The notes beneath the pieces are model-generated. The model made no database searches. It was not told the origin of the DNA and saw nothing but the letters and a program-made list of their open reading frames with translations. A DNA stretch of 57,942 nucleotides. Origin: Caulobacteraceae bacterium UBA5005 (lineage in GTDB: Bacteria; Pseudomonadota; Alphaproteobacteria; Caulobacterales; Caulobacteraceae). Of this stretch, positions 33,801 to 40,871 are shown piece after piece. The stretch is from assembly GCA_002398405.1 (NCBI GenBank), contig DGYN01000107.1:1-57942 (forward strand), read 5' to 3'. The stretch's first letter is position 1; every line of letters begins with the position of its first letter. Position numbers and translations under genes: made by a program.

Positions 33801-34387
33801 GCAGCGGTCCGATCCTGATCGGCGGTGTTCTGACCTACTCCGCGTCGAACATCGAAGCCCGTCGCGAAATGACCATCTTCGCTCGCGACGTCTACGCCGA
33901 CTACGACAGCCAGAGCGTGGGTCTGAACCTCACGTTCGCCTACACCTTCCCCGGCGCCGTCGGCGGCGGCGATCTGACCCCGTACATCGACGTCGGGTTC
34001 CGGAACATCTCGACGGACGGCTTTGAAGAAAGCGACTCCTCGGGCGGCATCGGCCTTCGGGTCGCCAAGTTCTCGGAAACCGAGACCACGCCGATCCTCG
34101 GTCTGAACTGGGCCCGTCAGGGCTGGGAAGCTGGCTTCGCTACGATCGACCCGTACCTCGGTGTCCAAGTGATCCTGAACGACGCTCAATCGACGTCGAC
34201 TCAGCAGTTCCTTGGTGGCGGCGACGCCTTCACCGTGCAGGGTGTCGATCCTGACACCAGCTTCAAGCTCCTCGGTGGCTTCACCGGGTCGGTCACTGAA
34301 ATGATGACCTTCTCGGTTGGCGCCAGCGCCTCCTTCGGCGCCGTCGAAGGGGCCGGGTTCAACGCCTCGCTCCGCTGGGGCTTCTAA
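27806..34387 (+). CDS. Giant Thr/Asn-rich autotransporter adhesin-like protein
   Basis: This 2193-residue type V secreted protein has a signal peptide (MTPTNKRNLMLATSGLAGLA, cleavage after ANA), a passenger of about 1900 residues and a C-terminal barrel of about 275 residues (about 1920-2193) ending ASLRWGF with terminal Phe. The linker before the barrel (ALNELSQGEFYGTLNAI) is typical of autotransporters. The passenger is a long beta-solenoid candidate. Roughly a dozen modules alternate short strands (GGNVSATVSG, GGAATVTIAGDV) with Thr-rich loops that carry lysines (SKIDKSTTAETTT about 1095; KAFKTNATF about 1252). Two short-spaced Cys pairs occur (C36/C45 and near 1798-1806). I chose the ATG at 27806, with an RBS GGAGGGG about 6 bases upstream; the frame opens 144 bases earlier. 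The role is presumed adhesion or surface coating. A LuxR gene and a methyltransferase follow. Confidence 0.88.
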   Translation: MTPTNKRNLMLATSGLAGLAGLASLTLGVNDANAACVIAVSTIVCDGDQADTDQASEINAKIVTVPAGSITLTINGGASAPGGGNGIDLDGTAIKVLAPQFKDAVTFVNNGVIGKQDTGAKTDNFAVANTAAVTIVGDQKAPGNIVSFTNNNEVNGNVLIDDVGGSATVNIATGGQINGTAAGTGGTLTVTDVIGNGVLTTAAGTKVSGAITFNTFAATPIVTKSKVGNVDTSVSTNSGGAATVTIAGDVGHSVAAGVDAKTGLALTNFIPSSVSVRSKDAADFTIAATGKIGATTVQAGDVVTTTTTDLGVVSGAVKTDTTTVNAKGNNAALNFNVATGGIQGGSNGAAANAFLGSAGNLALHTDGGVVTFNNAGAVAQGTNTATTGVTKGLSSVAITTNANGAGFNNFTTTTINKTQTTTIENTVNKTTTTNGAKVDFTNSGTIGVTAAPAPVSIQGIGINATVSGLQGAITLNGAAQTKVDNVTKTFEDVTGKALTVNSLQTETNISKDVNLALTTTTAVVSTGVHVLGTNPSAINTGGNVKVDSVGRIGALVIDATVGNLDQSTETKSTFDKTGPMLTQVQTQVVKDTGGDVILNIFGNISGAGGATPGVLQAFSSGNITADLKGAVIGNTRLETTEDVGKGVQTFAQPLGEPASTTQDIDRSASGGAINVKIASTTTLGDQTGVALTAIADGNIDIVNDGKLRGGLTATSARNLAVNDDNTNVNSVTKTGDTVTIKNVTTLNTTNTTVGGTATVANNSLNSLLGDTNISAVGGVTFTNPGLATGNVTLASQGTSTVVANSTTTTTANTQTAKTGPAPGAFGQIITTDVVTSNSTSVTPNGGNVTGTYAGVTGLDNNVTGLVAGTLITQTADKDSVATVAGKTFVGLTSNAGANATLTTTDTTSTLTTTEVAAADDPSLKLRFTAVSGSGKTVTTNKSTSNGGVSTVTISGSVSNNPNGVTSSVLSTAQGASTVAVSGSVQGNVTAASAAANTFTSTTTETVNSLKAGVAGKSDPAIKTTTTTPTTITTSTAAGGAAKVDITGTATLLVPSVGGNVAANGQTTATANVGAKARVNGNVSATVSGTDTSSKIDKSTTAETTTTSANAAAIGGAANTTTDGPVGGNVSSAAQTGAANTAVRNTVGGNVSATSAFNNSLVTDSVKISTIVAGFPFTSSRTQTSTTTGVGGAAKIDLTAPAVIADAKANTVGGSAIATGGTATLNVGAGSVVAGNTGALANANVTTAVTEAKAFKTNATFTGAAESTRTTTTTTTNNPGAAVLLNNGTLNGGNNSAVGSTATLTNNFVVTNTGTANALFTNSVATNVQTNLDVAINGTNTTTTVFTPLAGTTATIANNGTMRNGSVAGATGAFTNAATASVGNVAFGSSVVNGTLVQGATATTTPDTFTAGATPFGQTYTLTQNGYLGDGISVQGAVITGPVNGTALSTPYAVTSKVVATLNLNSGSLTEGGIVAERERVGSGDGAIGPVLGTSSANTFLTDTTLNLNGTGWLGHDGAVNATTPNKLVIFNAAPTLTQSNAVGTALQPFAPAPLDQLTFHNNVVNNGANHFVDGINTINHTGAGTFYVIGRNHSNANTPTRADDAYTWRFKNFNNTAGRVEFSSASEGGIFSFSGNVNNNAEFVVGNTLQPGHPLNPFTTNAASSLTTTQTVVRGQEMLVTGNFTQATTGTLIVGALPELVRTFSGFSGTAPEVLGLFKFSPGTTPFQLVTSLSKSHVVVEGNLNLAGTVLVNNARGGFIVGDQLDELFTVSGTTTITATVRPAFGSNFINYTFTQAKCATNAALNCVFLNTTRTSFTTKAPNQNAFNVAAALDGSAKGLSAALIADQKGTSTFPTILALTRATDLAGTIVGFDWNIGLNDVPTALNELSQGEFYGTLNAIDPTDTATDALRAEFHRDMNSLWATPTFQTRTYEGDATSGAGEVKSTEAGLLFGGTFNPTDNIGWGFSAGYQGAEVDGQDDLYEAEVNSYLAALSGRWSSGPILIGGVLTYSASNIEARREMTIFARDVYADYDSQSVGLNLTFAYTFPGAVGGGDLTPYIDVGFRNISTDGFEESDSSGGIGLRVAKFSETETTPILGLNWARQGWEAGFATIDPYLGVQVILNDAQSTSTQQFLGGGDAFTVQGVDPDTSFKLLGGFTGSVTEMMTFSVGASASFGAVEGAGFNASLRWGF

Positions 34388-34394
34388 GTCTGGG

Positions 34395-34423
34395 GGCGGG
34401 ACGGTCTTTGCGGCCGTCCCGCC
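34395..34423 (+). terminator. Hairpin after the autotransporter gene
   Basis: The arms GGCGGGACGG (34395-34404) and CCGTCCCGCC (34414-34423) pair perfectly around a 9-nt loop, 8 bases after the stop codon. No T-run follows, so it is a weak terminator or a partial attenuator or mRNA-stability element. Because the LuxR and methyltransferase genes follow within 50 bases, read-through would lower their expression relative to the autotransporter. Confidence 0.65.
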
Positions 34424-34438
34424 AACCCATCTCGTCAA

Positions 34439-35068
34439 GTGACCGTCGTGTCCGAGATCGCCGCCAAGGATAGAGCCAACGCTCCCCTAGCGGTTCACAA
34501 GGATACGACGATCGCCTGGCGGGTTGCCGGACAAGCCGATTTTTTCTCGGCGCCGGCTATTGTATTCGACCTTGCCGGGCGGCCCGTTGCCATCAACGAG
34601 CACGCCCGGCTTGTTCTTTCTCAGCTCACCGCCGCCGAGCCCCAGGCGCCCCGCGCCGACGGCGCCGAGGCCGGCGATCTTCGCCGTAACGTTCTTCTGG
34701 CCCTGGCCACGTCCCGCCAGGAAAGCGCCTGGCGTATTGTCAGCGTGCGAAGCGGCAACCTTGTCCACATCCTAAGGGCCCGTTGGAGCGCCATCGTCGA
34801 TGCGCCTGAACTGTCCTGCTGTGTGTTTTCCTACCGTTCCGGCCGCCGCGAGCTCGATATCGAAGCGGCCCGGGATGTCTTCCGGCTCACCCGCCGGGAA
34901 GCGGAAGTCGCCGTCTGCCTTTGCGAAGGCATGGCGGTGCGCGAAATCAGCCGCCGATGCGAAATCGCTGAAGCCACTGTTCGCGTCCACGTCAAACGCA
35001 TATTCTCCAAAATTCACGTGAACACTCAGCCGCAGCTGATGCGAAAGCTGAGTCAGTTCGAAATCTAG
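34439..35068 (+). CDS. LuxR-family transcriptional regulator
   Basis: This 209-residue regulator has an N-terminal sensing region (about residues 25-130, PAS-like, FFSAPAIVFDLAGRPVAINEHARLVLSQ) and a C-terminal LuxR-type helix-turn-helix (FRLTRREAEVAVCLCEGMAV, then REISRRCEIAEATVRVHVKR). No response-regulator receiver domain or autoinducer-binding domain is seen. It starts at a GTG (34439; another GTG at 34448) with no strong RBS, suggesting weak or coupled translation. Located between the autotransporter and methyltransferase genes, it is likely the unit's own regulator; the target sites are unproven. Confidence 0.82.
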   Translation: MTVVSEIAAKDRANAPLAVHKDTTIAWRVAGQADFFSAPAIVFDLAGRPVAINEHARLVLSQLTAAEPQAPRADGAEAGDLRRNVLLALATSRQESAWRIVSVRSGNLVHILRARWSAIVDAPELSCCVFSYRSGRRELDIEAARDVFRLTRREAEVAVCLCEGMAVREISRRCEIAEATVRVHVKRIFSKIHVNTQPQLMRKLSQFEI

Positions 35069-35082
35069 CAAAGAGTGACGCA

Positions 35083-36630
35083 ATGAGCTGGTCGTCGGGA
35101 TACACCACCGATATCGCCTACACGCATGGGTACTATGGGGAGATTTCCCCCGCCCACATTGATTTCTGCCTGCTGCTGGCCGGCTATGCGCCGCCGCGCA
35201 AGGAGAGCGGTTTCCGCTATCTTGAACTTGGCTATGGCCAGGGGCTGTCGATCAACATCCACGCCGCCGCCACCAACGGCGAATGCTGGGGGACGGACTT
35301 CAACCCCGCCCACGCCGCCAACGCTCAGAGCCTGGCCGATTCCCACGGGGCGGATGTTCATGTCTTCGATGAAAGTTTCGGCGACCTCGCTAAGCGGGAC
35401 GATATCGGCCAGTTCGATTACATCACCCTGCACGGCATCTGGAGCTGGATCTCGGACGATGTCCGCGCCGAGATCAACGAGATTCTGCGCCGCCGCCTGA
35501 AGGTCGGGGGCGTCGTTTACCTCAGCTACAACACCAACCCCGGCTGGTCGATCGCCATGCCGATCCGCCACCTGCTGCACCTGCACTCTGAAACCGCCGG
35601 CAGCGAAGCCCAAGGCATTCTGGGCCGCATCGACGGCGCGATCGAGTTTGGAAAAAAGCTGGTGGAAGTGCAGGCGCGCTTTTTCACCAACAACCCCGCC
35701 GCGGCCGGCCGCCTCGACGGCATCGCCGCTCAGAACCGCAACTACGTCGCCCACGAGTATTTCAACAGCTTCTGGGATCCGAGCACCTTCTCCGAAGTGG
35801 TCGACACCATGGCGGACAACAAGCTCAGCTACGCCGTCAGCGCTACCCTTATGGAGCACCTCGACGCCATCAACCTGACCGCCCCGCAGATCGAGCTGCT
35901 CCGCCCGATCACCCATCCGGTGCTGCGTGAGTCGACCCGCGACTATCTGGTGAACCAGCAGTTCCGCCGCGACCTCTACACCCGCGGGGCCCGGCGCCTG
36001 TCCAGCCTGGAGCAGCTCGAGGCCCTTCACCGCCTGCGTTTCGTCATCCTGCGCAGCAAGGCCGACATTCCTCTGAAAGTCACCACCGGCCTTGGTGAAC
36101 TGCAACTGCGCCCTGAACTCTACGAGCCGTTGATCGATTTCCTGATCAAGGACGACTACCGGCCGAAATCCGTCGCCGAAATGCGCGAACTGCCCGCCTT
36201 CGCCTCCCTGCCGATCAGCCCGGTGCTCGAATCCCTTATCGTCCTCATGGCGGGCAACCACCTCGCCATCGTGCAGGATGACTCCATCGCCAAGGCCGTC
36301 GAGGAGCGCTCGCGCAAGCTTGGAAAGCACCTGATGGAGAAGTCCCGCTTGAGCGGCGACCATTTCTTCCTGCCCTCGCCCGTCACCGGCACAGGCATCA
36401 TTGTCAGCCGGTTCGAGCAGCTCTTCCTGCTGGCGATCAACGAAGGCAAGGCCAAGCCCGCCGATTGGGCGCAGTACGCCTGGAAGATCATCAGCGACCA
36501 GGGCCAGAAGCTGCTCCTCGAGGGCAAGGTCCTGGAAGAGACCGAAGAGAACCTCAAGGAACTTGAGCGGCAGGCCAAGGCTTTCGCCGAAGATCGCCTG
36601 AAAATTCTTAAGCTACTCAAGATCGTCTAG
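35083..36630 (+). CDS. PKMT-like protein methyltransferase with regulatory domain
   Basis: This 515-residue cytosolic SAM-dependent methyltransferase has the sequence family of 'methyltransferase regulatory domain' proteins (MethyTransf_Reg, PF10119), which includes the Rickettsia PKMTs that methylate lysines of OmpB. Visible motifs are RYLELGYGQGLSINIHAAA (motif I, about 45-63), the acidic loop WGTDFNPAHAAN with Asp72, LHGIWSWI (about 116-123) and VVYLSYNTNPGW (about 144-155), then a long helical regulatory/C-terminal region (about 170-515). The start ATG at 35083 is 14 bases after the LuxR gene with an AAAGAG RBS. A surface-protein lysine substrate, with the neighbouring autotransporter the obvious candidate, is inference. 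An O-methyltransferase of a small molecule is the main alternative. Confidence 0.82.
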   Translation: MSWSSGYTTDIAYTHGYYGEISPAHIDFCLLLAGYAPPRKESGFRYLELGYGQGLSINIHAAATNGECWGTDFNPAHAANAQSLADSHGADVHVFDESFGDLAKRDDIGQFDYITLHGIWSWISDDVRAEINEILRRRLKVGGVVYLSYNTNPGWSIAMPIRHLLHLHSETAGSEAQGILGRIDGAIEFGKKLVEVQARFFTNNPAAAGRLDGIAAQNRNYVAHEYFNSFWDPSTFSEVVDTMADNKLSYAVSATLMEHLDAINLTAPQIELLRPITHPVLRESTRDYLVNQQFRRDLYTRGARRLSSLEQLEALHRLRFVILRSKADIPLKVTTGLGELQLRPELYEPLIDFLIKDDYRPKSVAEMRELPAFASLPISPVLESLIVLMAGNHLAIVQDDSIAKAVEERSRKLGKHLMEKSRLSGDHFFLPSPVTGTGIIVSRFEQLFLLAINEGKAKPADWAQYAWKIISDQGQKLLLEGKVLEETEENLKELERQAKAFAEDRLKILKLLKIV

Positions 36631-36795
36631 GGCGCGCGGGCGTCCCGGCGTCCACGGCCCGACATCCTTGAGGCAGTCAACCAGCACCCGGATCATCAGA
36701 TCCGGGGGCGCGGTGACCGGCGGCTTGTCGCCAAAGGTCTCAGACCACAGGCCGATCACTTCCGCCGCAATCCGTTCGGCTCGCTCTTCGCTCAT
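36613..36795 (-). CDS. Hypothetical small protein
   Basis: This 60-residue frame runs convergent to and overlaps the 3' end of the methyltransferase by 18 bases. From the ATG at 36795 it reads MSEERAERIAAEVIGLWSET and continues ...DLMIRVLVDCLKDVGPW near its end. Codon usage and an amphipathic helix suggest a real gene, but I recognise no family. A longer start at 36837 is possible. It could be an accidental reading frame at the operon end. Confidence 0.45.
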   Translation of the reverse strand: MSEERAERIAAEVIGLWSETFGDKPPVTAPPDLMIRVLVDCLKDVGPWTPGRPRALDDLE

Positions 36796-37048
36796 GCTTG
36801 GCATCCCCACGCCTGACCAACTGGCGCGGGGGGCCAAGGTTGCTGGTTAACGGACGGGCAAGGACGATTTTCCTGGGGATGCCGGATCGGTGGTCACGCC
36901 CTCTTTGCGAACCGCCTGCAAAGGCCTGTTGTCACAGTAGGATACGACTACGCCGCGGCCTATTCCCGAGCCCGGGTTTCGTTCTGCCTTGCCGTCACCT
37001 TCGCGAAATTGGATACAATCTAAAAAGGTCGGCGAGCGGGGGAGAGCC

Positions 37049-37957
37049 ATGGCCGGAAGCCAGGATTTCGCCGCCGATCCGCGCAACGAAAAAATCCTCA
37101 TCTATCTCAACGGCGCCCTGGTCCCGCGAAGCGAGGCCAAGGTCTCGATCTTCGACGCCGGCTTTGTGGTCGGCGACGGGGTGTGGGAGGGCCTTCGCCT
37201 GCATAAGGGCGCCTTGCTGTTCCTCGATCAGCATATGGAGCGTCTCTACTGGGGCGCGGCCAAGATCGGCCTTGATATCGGCATGGACCGCGACGCCCTG
37301 GCGGGGGAGGTGCGGACCATGCTGGCGGCCAACGGCATGGAGGACGGCGCGCATCTGCGGCTGATGGTGACGCGGGGCGAGAAAGCCGCGCCCAATCAGG
37401 ACCCGCGCAATGCGCTTGGCAAACCCACCATCGTGATCGTCGCCGAATACAAGCAGCCGTCGCCCGCCATCGTGACCAAGGGTATCAGCCTCGCCACCTC
37501 GGCCATCCGCTGCACCCCGGCCCACATGTTCGACATGCGGCTCAATTCGCACAGCCGCCTCAACCTGATCGCTGCCCTGCTGCAGGCCATCGAGGCCGGG
37601 GCGGACGAGGCCCTGATGCTGGACCCGGACGGCTTTGTCGCCAGCTGCAACGCCACCAATCTCTTCTGGGTCCGGGACGGGGAGGTGCGCACCTCGGGCG
37701 ATGACTACTGCTTCAACGGCGTCACTCGCGGCAATGTCATGCGGCTTTGCCGGGAGAGCGGCCTCCCGCTGCGGCAGGGCGATTTCGAGGTTTCCGACAT
37801 CCACGCGGCCGACGAGGCCTTCGTCACTGGCACCTTCGGAGGCCTCACCCCCGTGCGCGAGATCGACGGGCGAATCCTGCCCGCCGCCCTGCCGGGCCCA
37901 ATGACCGCGCGCCTGCGCTCACTCTATGAGGCGCTCAAGGACAGCGAGGCGGCATGA
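37049..37957 (+). CDS. Class IV PLP aminotransferase (branched-chain or D-amino-acid type)
   Basis: This 302-residue PLP enzyme has the fold-type IV signature: VSIFDAGFVVGDGVWEGLRL near the N-terminus, EADEALMLDPDGFVASCNATNLFWV (with the PLP-binding EA..NL pattern) and VTRGNVMRLC. Branched-chain aminotransferase (IlvE) and D-amino-acid aminotransferase cannot be separated by eye. It begins at ATG 37049 with a GGGGGAGAG RBS. An in-frame extension to 36989 is unconserved. It overlaps the next gene by 4 bases (ATGA), so they are coupled. Confidence 0.85.
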   Translation: MAGSQDFAADPRNEKILIYLNGALVPRSEAKVSIFDAGFVVGDGVWEGLRLHKGALLFLDQHMERLYWGAAKIGLDIGMDRDALAGEVRTMLAANGMEDGAHLRLMVTRGEKAAPNQDPRNALGKPTIVIVAEYKQPSPAIVTKGISLATSAIRCTPAHMFDMRLNSHSRLNLIAALLQAIEAGADEALMLDPDGFVASCNATNLFWVRDGEVRTSGDDYCFNGVTRGNVMRLCRESGLPLRQGDFEVSDIHAADEAFVTGTFGGLTPVREIDGRILPAALPGPMTARLRSLYEALKDSEAA

Positions 37958-38691
37958 ACGAGACGATCCGCATCGCCATGTGGTCGGGGCCGCGCAACAT
38001 CTCCACGGCCATGATGCGCGCCTTCGAAAACCGCCCGGACGCTGCCGTGGCCGATGAGCCTTTCTATGCGGCCTATCTCGCGGCCTCCGGCCTCGATCAT
38101 CCGATGCGCGGCGAAGTCCTGGCCTCGCAGCCCACCGATTGGCGGAGGGTGGTCGACGGCATCTGCGGTCCCGCGCCGGGAGGGGCCGCGATCTGGTACC
38201 AGAAGCACATGGCCCACCACATGTTGGAGAGCTTTGGCCGCGACTGGATGGCGGGTTTCCGCAACGCCTTTCTGATACGCGATCCGGCCAGCGTGCTCGC
38301 CTCCTACGCCGTCCGCCGGGGCGACGTCGCCCTGGCCGACATCGGCTTTGTCCAGCAGCGCGAGCTGTTCGAGCGCGAGGCCGACCGTTTGGGCCGGGCG
38401 CCGCCGGTGGTCAGCGGCCCTGACGTGCTGGCTGATCCCGAAGGGGTGCTCCGGCGGTTGTGCGCGGCGCTTGAGGTGCCGTTCCGCGGCGAGATGCTTT
38501 GCTGGCCCTCAGGTCGCCGCGCCACGGACGGGGTATGGGCGCCCGCCTGGTACGATGCCGTGGAGCGGTCCACCGGCTTTGCGCCGCCGCCGCCGCCGCG
38601 CCCGGCGATCCCGCTGCCCGACGACCTGCGCCGTGTCGCCGATCAGGCGCAACCGCACTACGAGGCGCTGGCGGCCTACCGGCTAGCCTGA
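37954..38691 (+). CDS. Sulfotransferase-like protein
   Basis: This 245-residue protein has the PAPS-binding P-loop-like WSGPRNISTAMMRAF near residues 10-24 (5'-phosphosulfate loop) and FLIRDPASVLASYAVRR (3'-phosphate loop) at about 107-123, as in the sulfotransferase superfamily. The C-terminal part (about 150-245) is Pro/Arg-rich without a recognised motif. It is coupled to the aminotransferase upstream. The joint role could be sulfation of an amine, sugar or amino-acid-derived metabolite, but no substrate is known. It converges with the S9 peptidase and overlaps it by 16 bases. Confidence 0.75.
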   Translation: MNETIRIAMWSGPRNISTAMMRAFENRPDAAVADEPFYAAYLAASGLDHPMRGEVLASQPTDWRRVVDGICGPAPGGAAIWYQKHMAHHMLESFGRDWMAGFRNAFLIRDPASVLASYAVRRGDVALADIGFVQQRELFEREADRLGRAPPVVSGPDVLADPEGVLRRLCAALEVPFRGEMLCWPSGRRATDGVWAPAWYDAVERSTGFAPPPPPRPAIPLPDDLRRVADQAQPHYEALAAYRLA

Positions 38692-40871
38692 GGCCTGCCC
38701 TCTTTCTCCGCCTGCTCCCTGGCTCGCATCTGCGCGGCGACCTTCGCGACCTCCGGCTTGATGACCAGGCTTTCGATGAAGAACTCCATCATTCGCGCCG
38801 TTGAGACGGCGGTGTGGCCGGCGTCGGGGCCGACCTGGACCTCGAAATGCTTGCCGGCCCGCTGCAGGGCCTGGATCAGCTGCATGGCGTTCTTGGGGTG
38901 CACATTGTCGTCGGCGGTGCCGTAATAAATCAAAAGGTCGCCCTTCAGATTGGCGACATATTCCATGGCCGAGGTGCGCTTGTAGGCCTCGGCGTTCTTG
39001 GGCAGCAGGCCCATGTAGCGTTCCGAATAGGTGGAATCGTAGAGCCGGTGATCGGTGACCGGTGAGTTGGAGACCGCCGCCTGGAAGACGTCCGGGTAAC
39101 GCAGGATCGACCAGGCCGCCATCGACCCGCCGTAGGAGGTGCCGTAGATGCCGACGCGGGTCTTGTCGACGTAAGGCCGGCTCCACAGGGCCTTCACCGC
39201 CATGGCCTGATCATCGACCTCGGTCTGGCCCATCTTCTCGTAGATGGCGTTCTGGAAGGCCTTGCCCCGGCCGGAGGCTGAACGCAGGTCCGCCTTCAGC
39301 ACCAAAAAGCCGTACTCGGTCATCGGATCGGGCAGCTGGAAGTTCTCGCTCGCCTGGTTGGCCCCCGGCCCGCCATAGATGCTGACGATCACCGGATAGG
39401 TTTTGGCCGGATCGAAATTGTGCGGCCGGTGCAGCATGGCGTGCAGGTCAGTGACGCCATCCCCGGCCTTGAAGGTGAACATCTCCACCTTCTTCAAACC
39501 CAGGCTTTCAAAGCGGGTCATGTCGGTCTTGGCGAGTTCGGCGACGACCACCGAGCGGGCGCCCTCGATCCGCATCAGCCGGGTGACCGGAGGGACATCG
39601 TGGGTCTGGATGGTGTCGATGAAGTGCCTGCCGTCGGGGGCAAGGCTAACCGCATGGTTCCAGGCGGGATCGGTGAGGCGGACATCGCCCTTTCCGTCCA
39701 GCCCCACCCGATGCAGCTGCATCTTCATGTGGTTGTCGCCGCTGCGGGCCATGTACCACATGACCCCGGCCTTCTCGTCGACGCTGAGGATATTGGCGAC
39801 CTCGAACCCCTTGTGGGTGGTCAGGGGCGTGATCAGTTTGCCGGTGATGTCATAGAGATAATAGTTGTCCCAGCCGGTGCGCTCGGACGCCCAGATGAAG
39901 CGCTTGCCGTCGGCCAGGAACCGCGGCGCCGAGACGCTGGTCCAGCTGTTCTTCTCCTCCTCGCGAACGATGGTGCGGCAGGCGCCGGTGAGGGGCGAAC
40001 AGCCGCTCCATTCGATGATGTTCTGCAACCGGTTGGCGCGGCGAAGGCGAAGCTCCGAGTTGTCCTCGGCCCAAGTGACGTTCCAGACGTAGTGGCCAAT
40101 GACCTCGTCGGTGAAGGGCGCTCCATCGCGAACGTCGATGCGTTTGGTCGCGCCGCTGGCGACGTCGAAGACGAAGAGGTCGGGCACGGGATTGGGGGTG
40201 CCGGGCGAGGGATAGGCGATCACCCGCGTGGTGGAATAGAGCTTGGTCTGGTCAAGCTGCAGCGGATAGTCGTCCACCTTGCTCTCGTCGAACCGCATAT
40301 AGGCGAGCTTGGTCCCGTCGGGGGACCACCAGATCGACCGGCCCAGCGCCAATTCCTCGGTATAGACGTAGGTCGGAACGCCGTTGCGGATGCGCCTTTC
40401 AATCGAACCGTCGGTGGTGACCGCGCGCTCGTCCGCGCCGTCGGCCTTGGCCAGGTAGATGTTGTTCCCGCGCGTGAAGGCTTTGAGTTTGCCGTCGGGG
40501 GAGTTGTAGCTGTGTTCGCGCGCATAGGACCCCCGCGCGGAAAGGTCGTTGGCCTGCCGGCCGCGCCCGCCGGTCACGGCGCTCGCCGCCCCATCCGCCT
40601 CCTTAAGTTCCGTGGCCGCCCGGGTGGCGATGTCGAAACGGTAGCGCTTGGGCGAGGCGCCCTGGTTGACGACGTATTCGAAGGTCTTGCCGCTGGGGTC
40701 GTTCCAGTTGGCCGAGACCGTGCCGGGCCGCACCGATCCGGCGATCTTCGGCTGAATCTCCTGGTACTGGGCAAAGCCCGGCATGTCGCGCAGTCGGTCC
40801 TGGGCCAAGGCCGCCGGCATCGCGCCCAGCAGGGTGAGGCCCGCCAGGGCCGAGAGGAAGAATCTTCTCAT
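38676..40871 (-). CDS. S9 family serine peptidase (DPP IV-like)
   Basis: This 731-residue exported peptidase has a signal peptide (MRRFFLSALAGLTLLGAMPA, cleavage after ALAQ) and an N-terminal beta-propeller (about 30-470). Its catalytic alpha/beta-hydrolase domain has the nucleophile in VGIYGTSYGGSMAAW (Ser579). The Asp and His fall in LLIYYGTADDNVHPKN and GPDAGHTAV. DPP IV-type enzymes release N-terminal dipeptides with Pro/Ala at position 2. It is the last gene of a minus-strand operon led by another S9 peptidase and M61, and overlaps the GntR gene by 4 bases. Confidence 0.88.
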   Translation of the reverse strand: MRRFFLSALAGLTLLGAMPAALAQDRLRDMPGFAQYQEIQPKIAGSVRPGTVSANWNDPSGKTFEYVVNQGASPKRYRFDIATRAATELKEADGAASAVTGGRGRQANDLSARGSYAREHSYNSPDGKLKAFTRGNNIYLAKADGADERAVTTDGSIERRIRNGVPTYVYTEELALGRSIWWSPDGTKLAYMRFDESKVDDYPLQLDQTKLYSTTRVIAYPSPGTPNPVPDLFVFDVASGATKRIDVRDGAPFTDEVIGHYVWNVTWAEDNSELRLRRANRLQNIIEWSGCSPLTGACRTIVREEEKNSWTSVSAPRFLADGKRFIWASERTGWDNYYLYDITGKLITPLTTHKGFEVANILSVDEKAGVMWYMARSGDNHMKMQLHRVGLDGKGDVRLTDPAWNHAVSLAPDGRHFIDTIQTHDVPPVTRLMRIEGARSVVVAELAKTDMTRFESLGLKKVEMFTFKAGDGVTDLHAMLHRPHNFDPAKTYPVIVSIYGGPGANQASENFQLPDPMTEYGFLVLKADLRSASGRGKAFQNAIYEKMGQTEVDDQAMAVKALWSRPYVDKTRVGIYGTSYGGSMAAWSILRYPDVFQAAVSNSPVTDHRLYDSTYSERYMGLLPKNAEAYKRTSAMEYVANLKGDLLIYYGTADDNVHPKNAMQLIQALQRAGKHFEVQVGPDAGHTAVSTARMMEFFIESLVIKPEVAKVAAQMRAREQAEKEGRPQASR

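Noticed and set aside
31493..34438. Long minus-strand open frame (981 codons) opposite the autotransporter
   Set aside because: Composition is Arg/Gly/Val/Asp-rich without domains. It is an expected antisense frame in GC-rich, biased codons. The plus-strand frame has a signal peptide and barrel.
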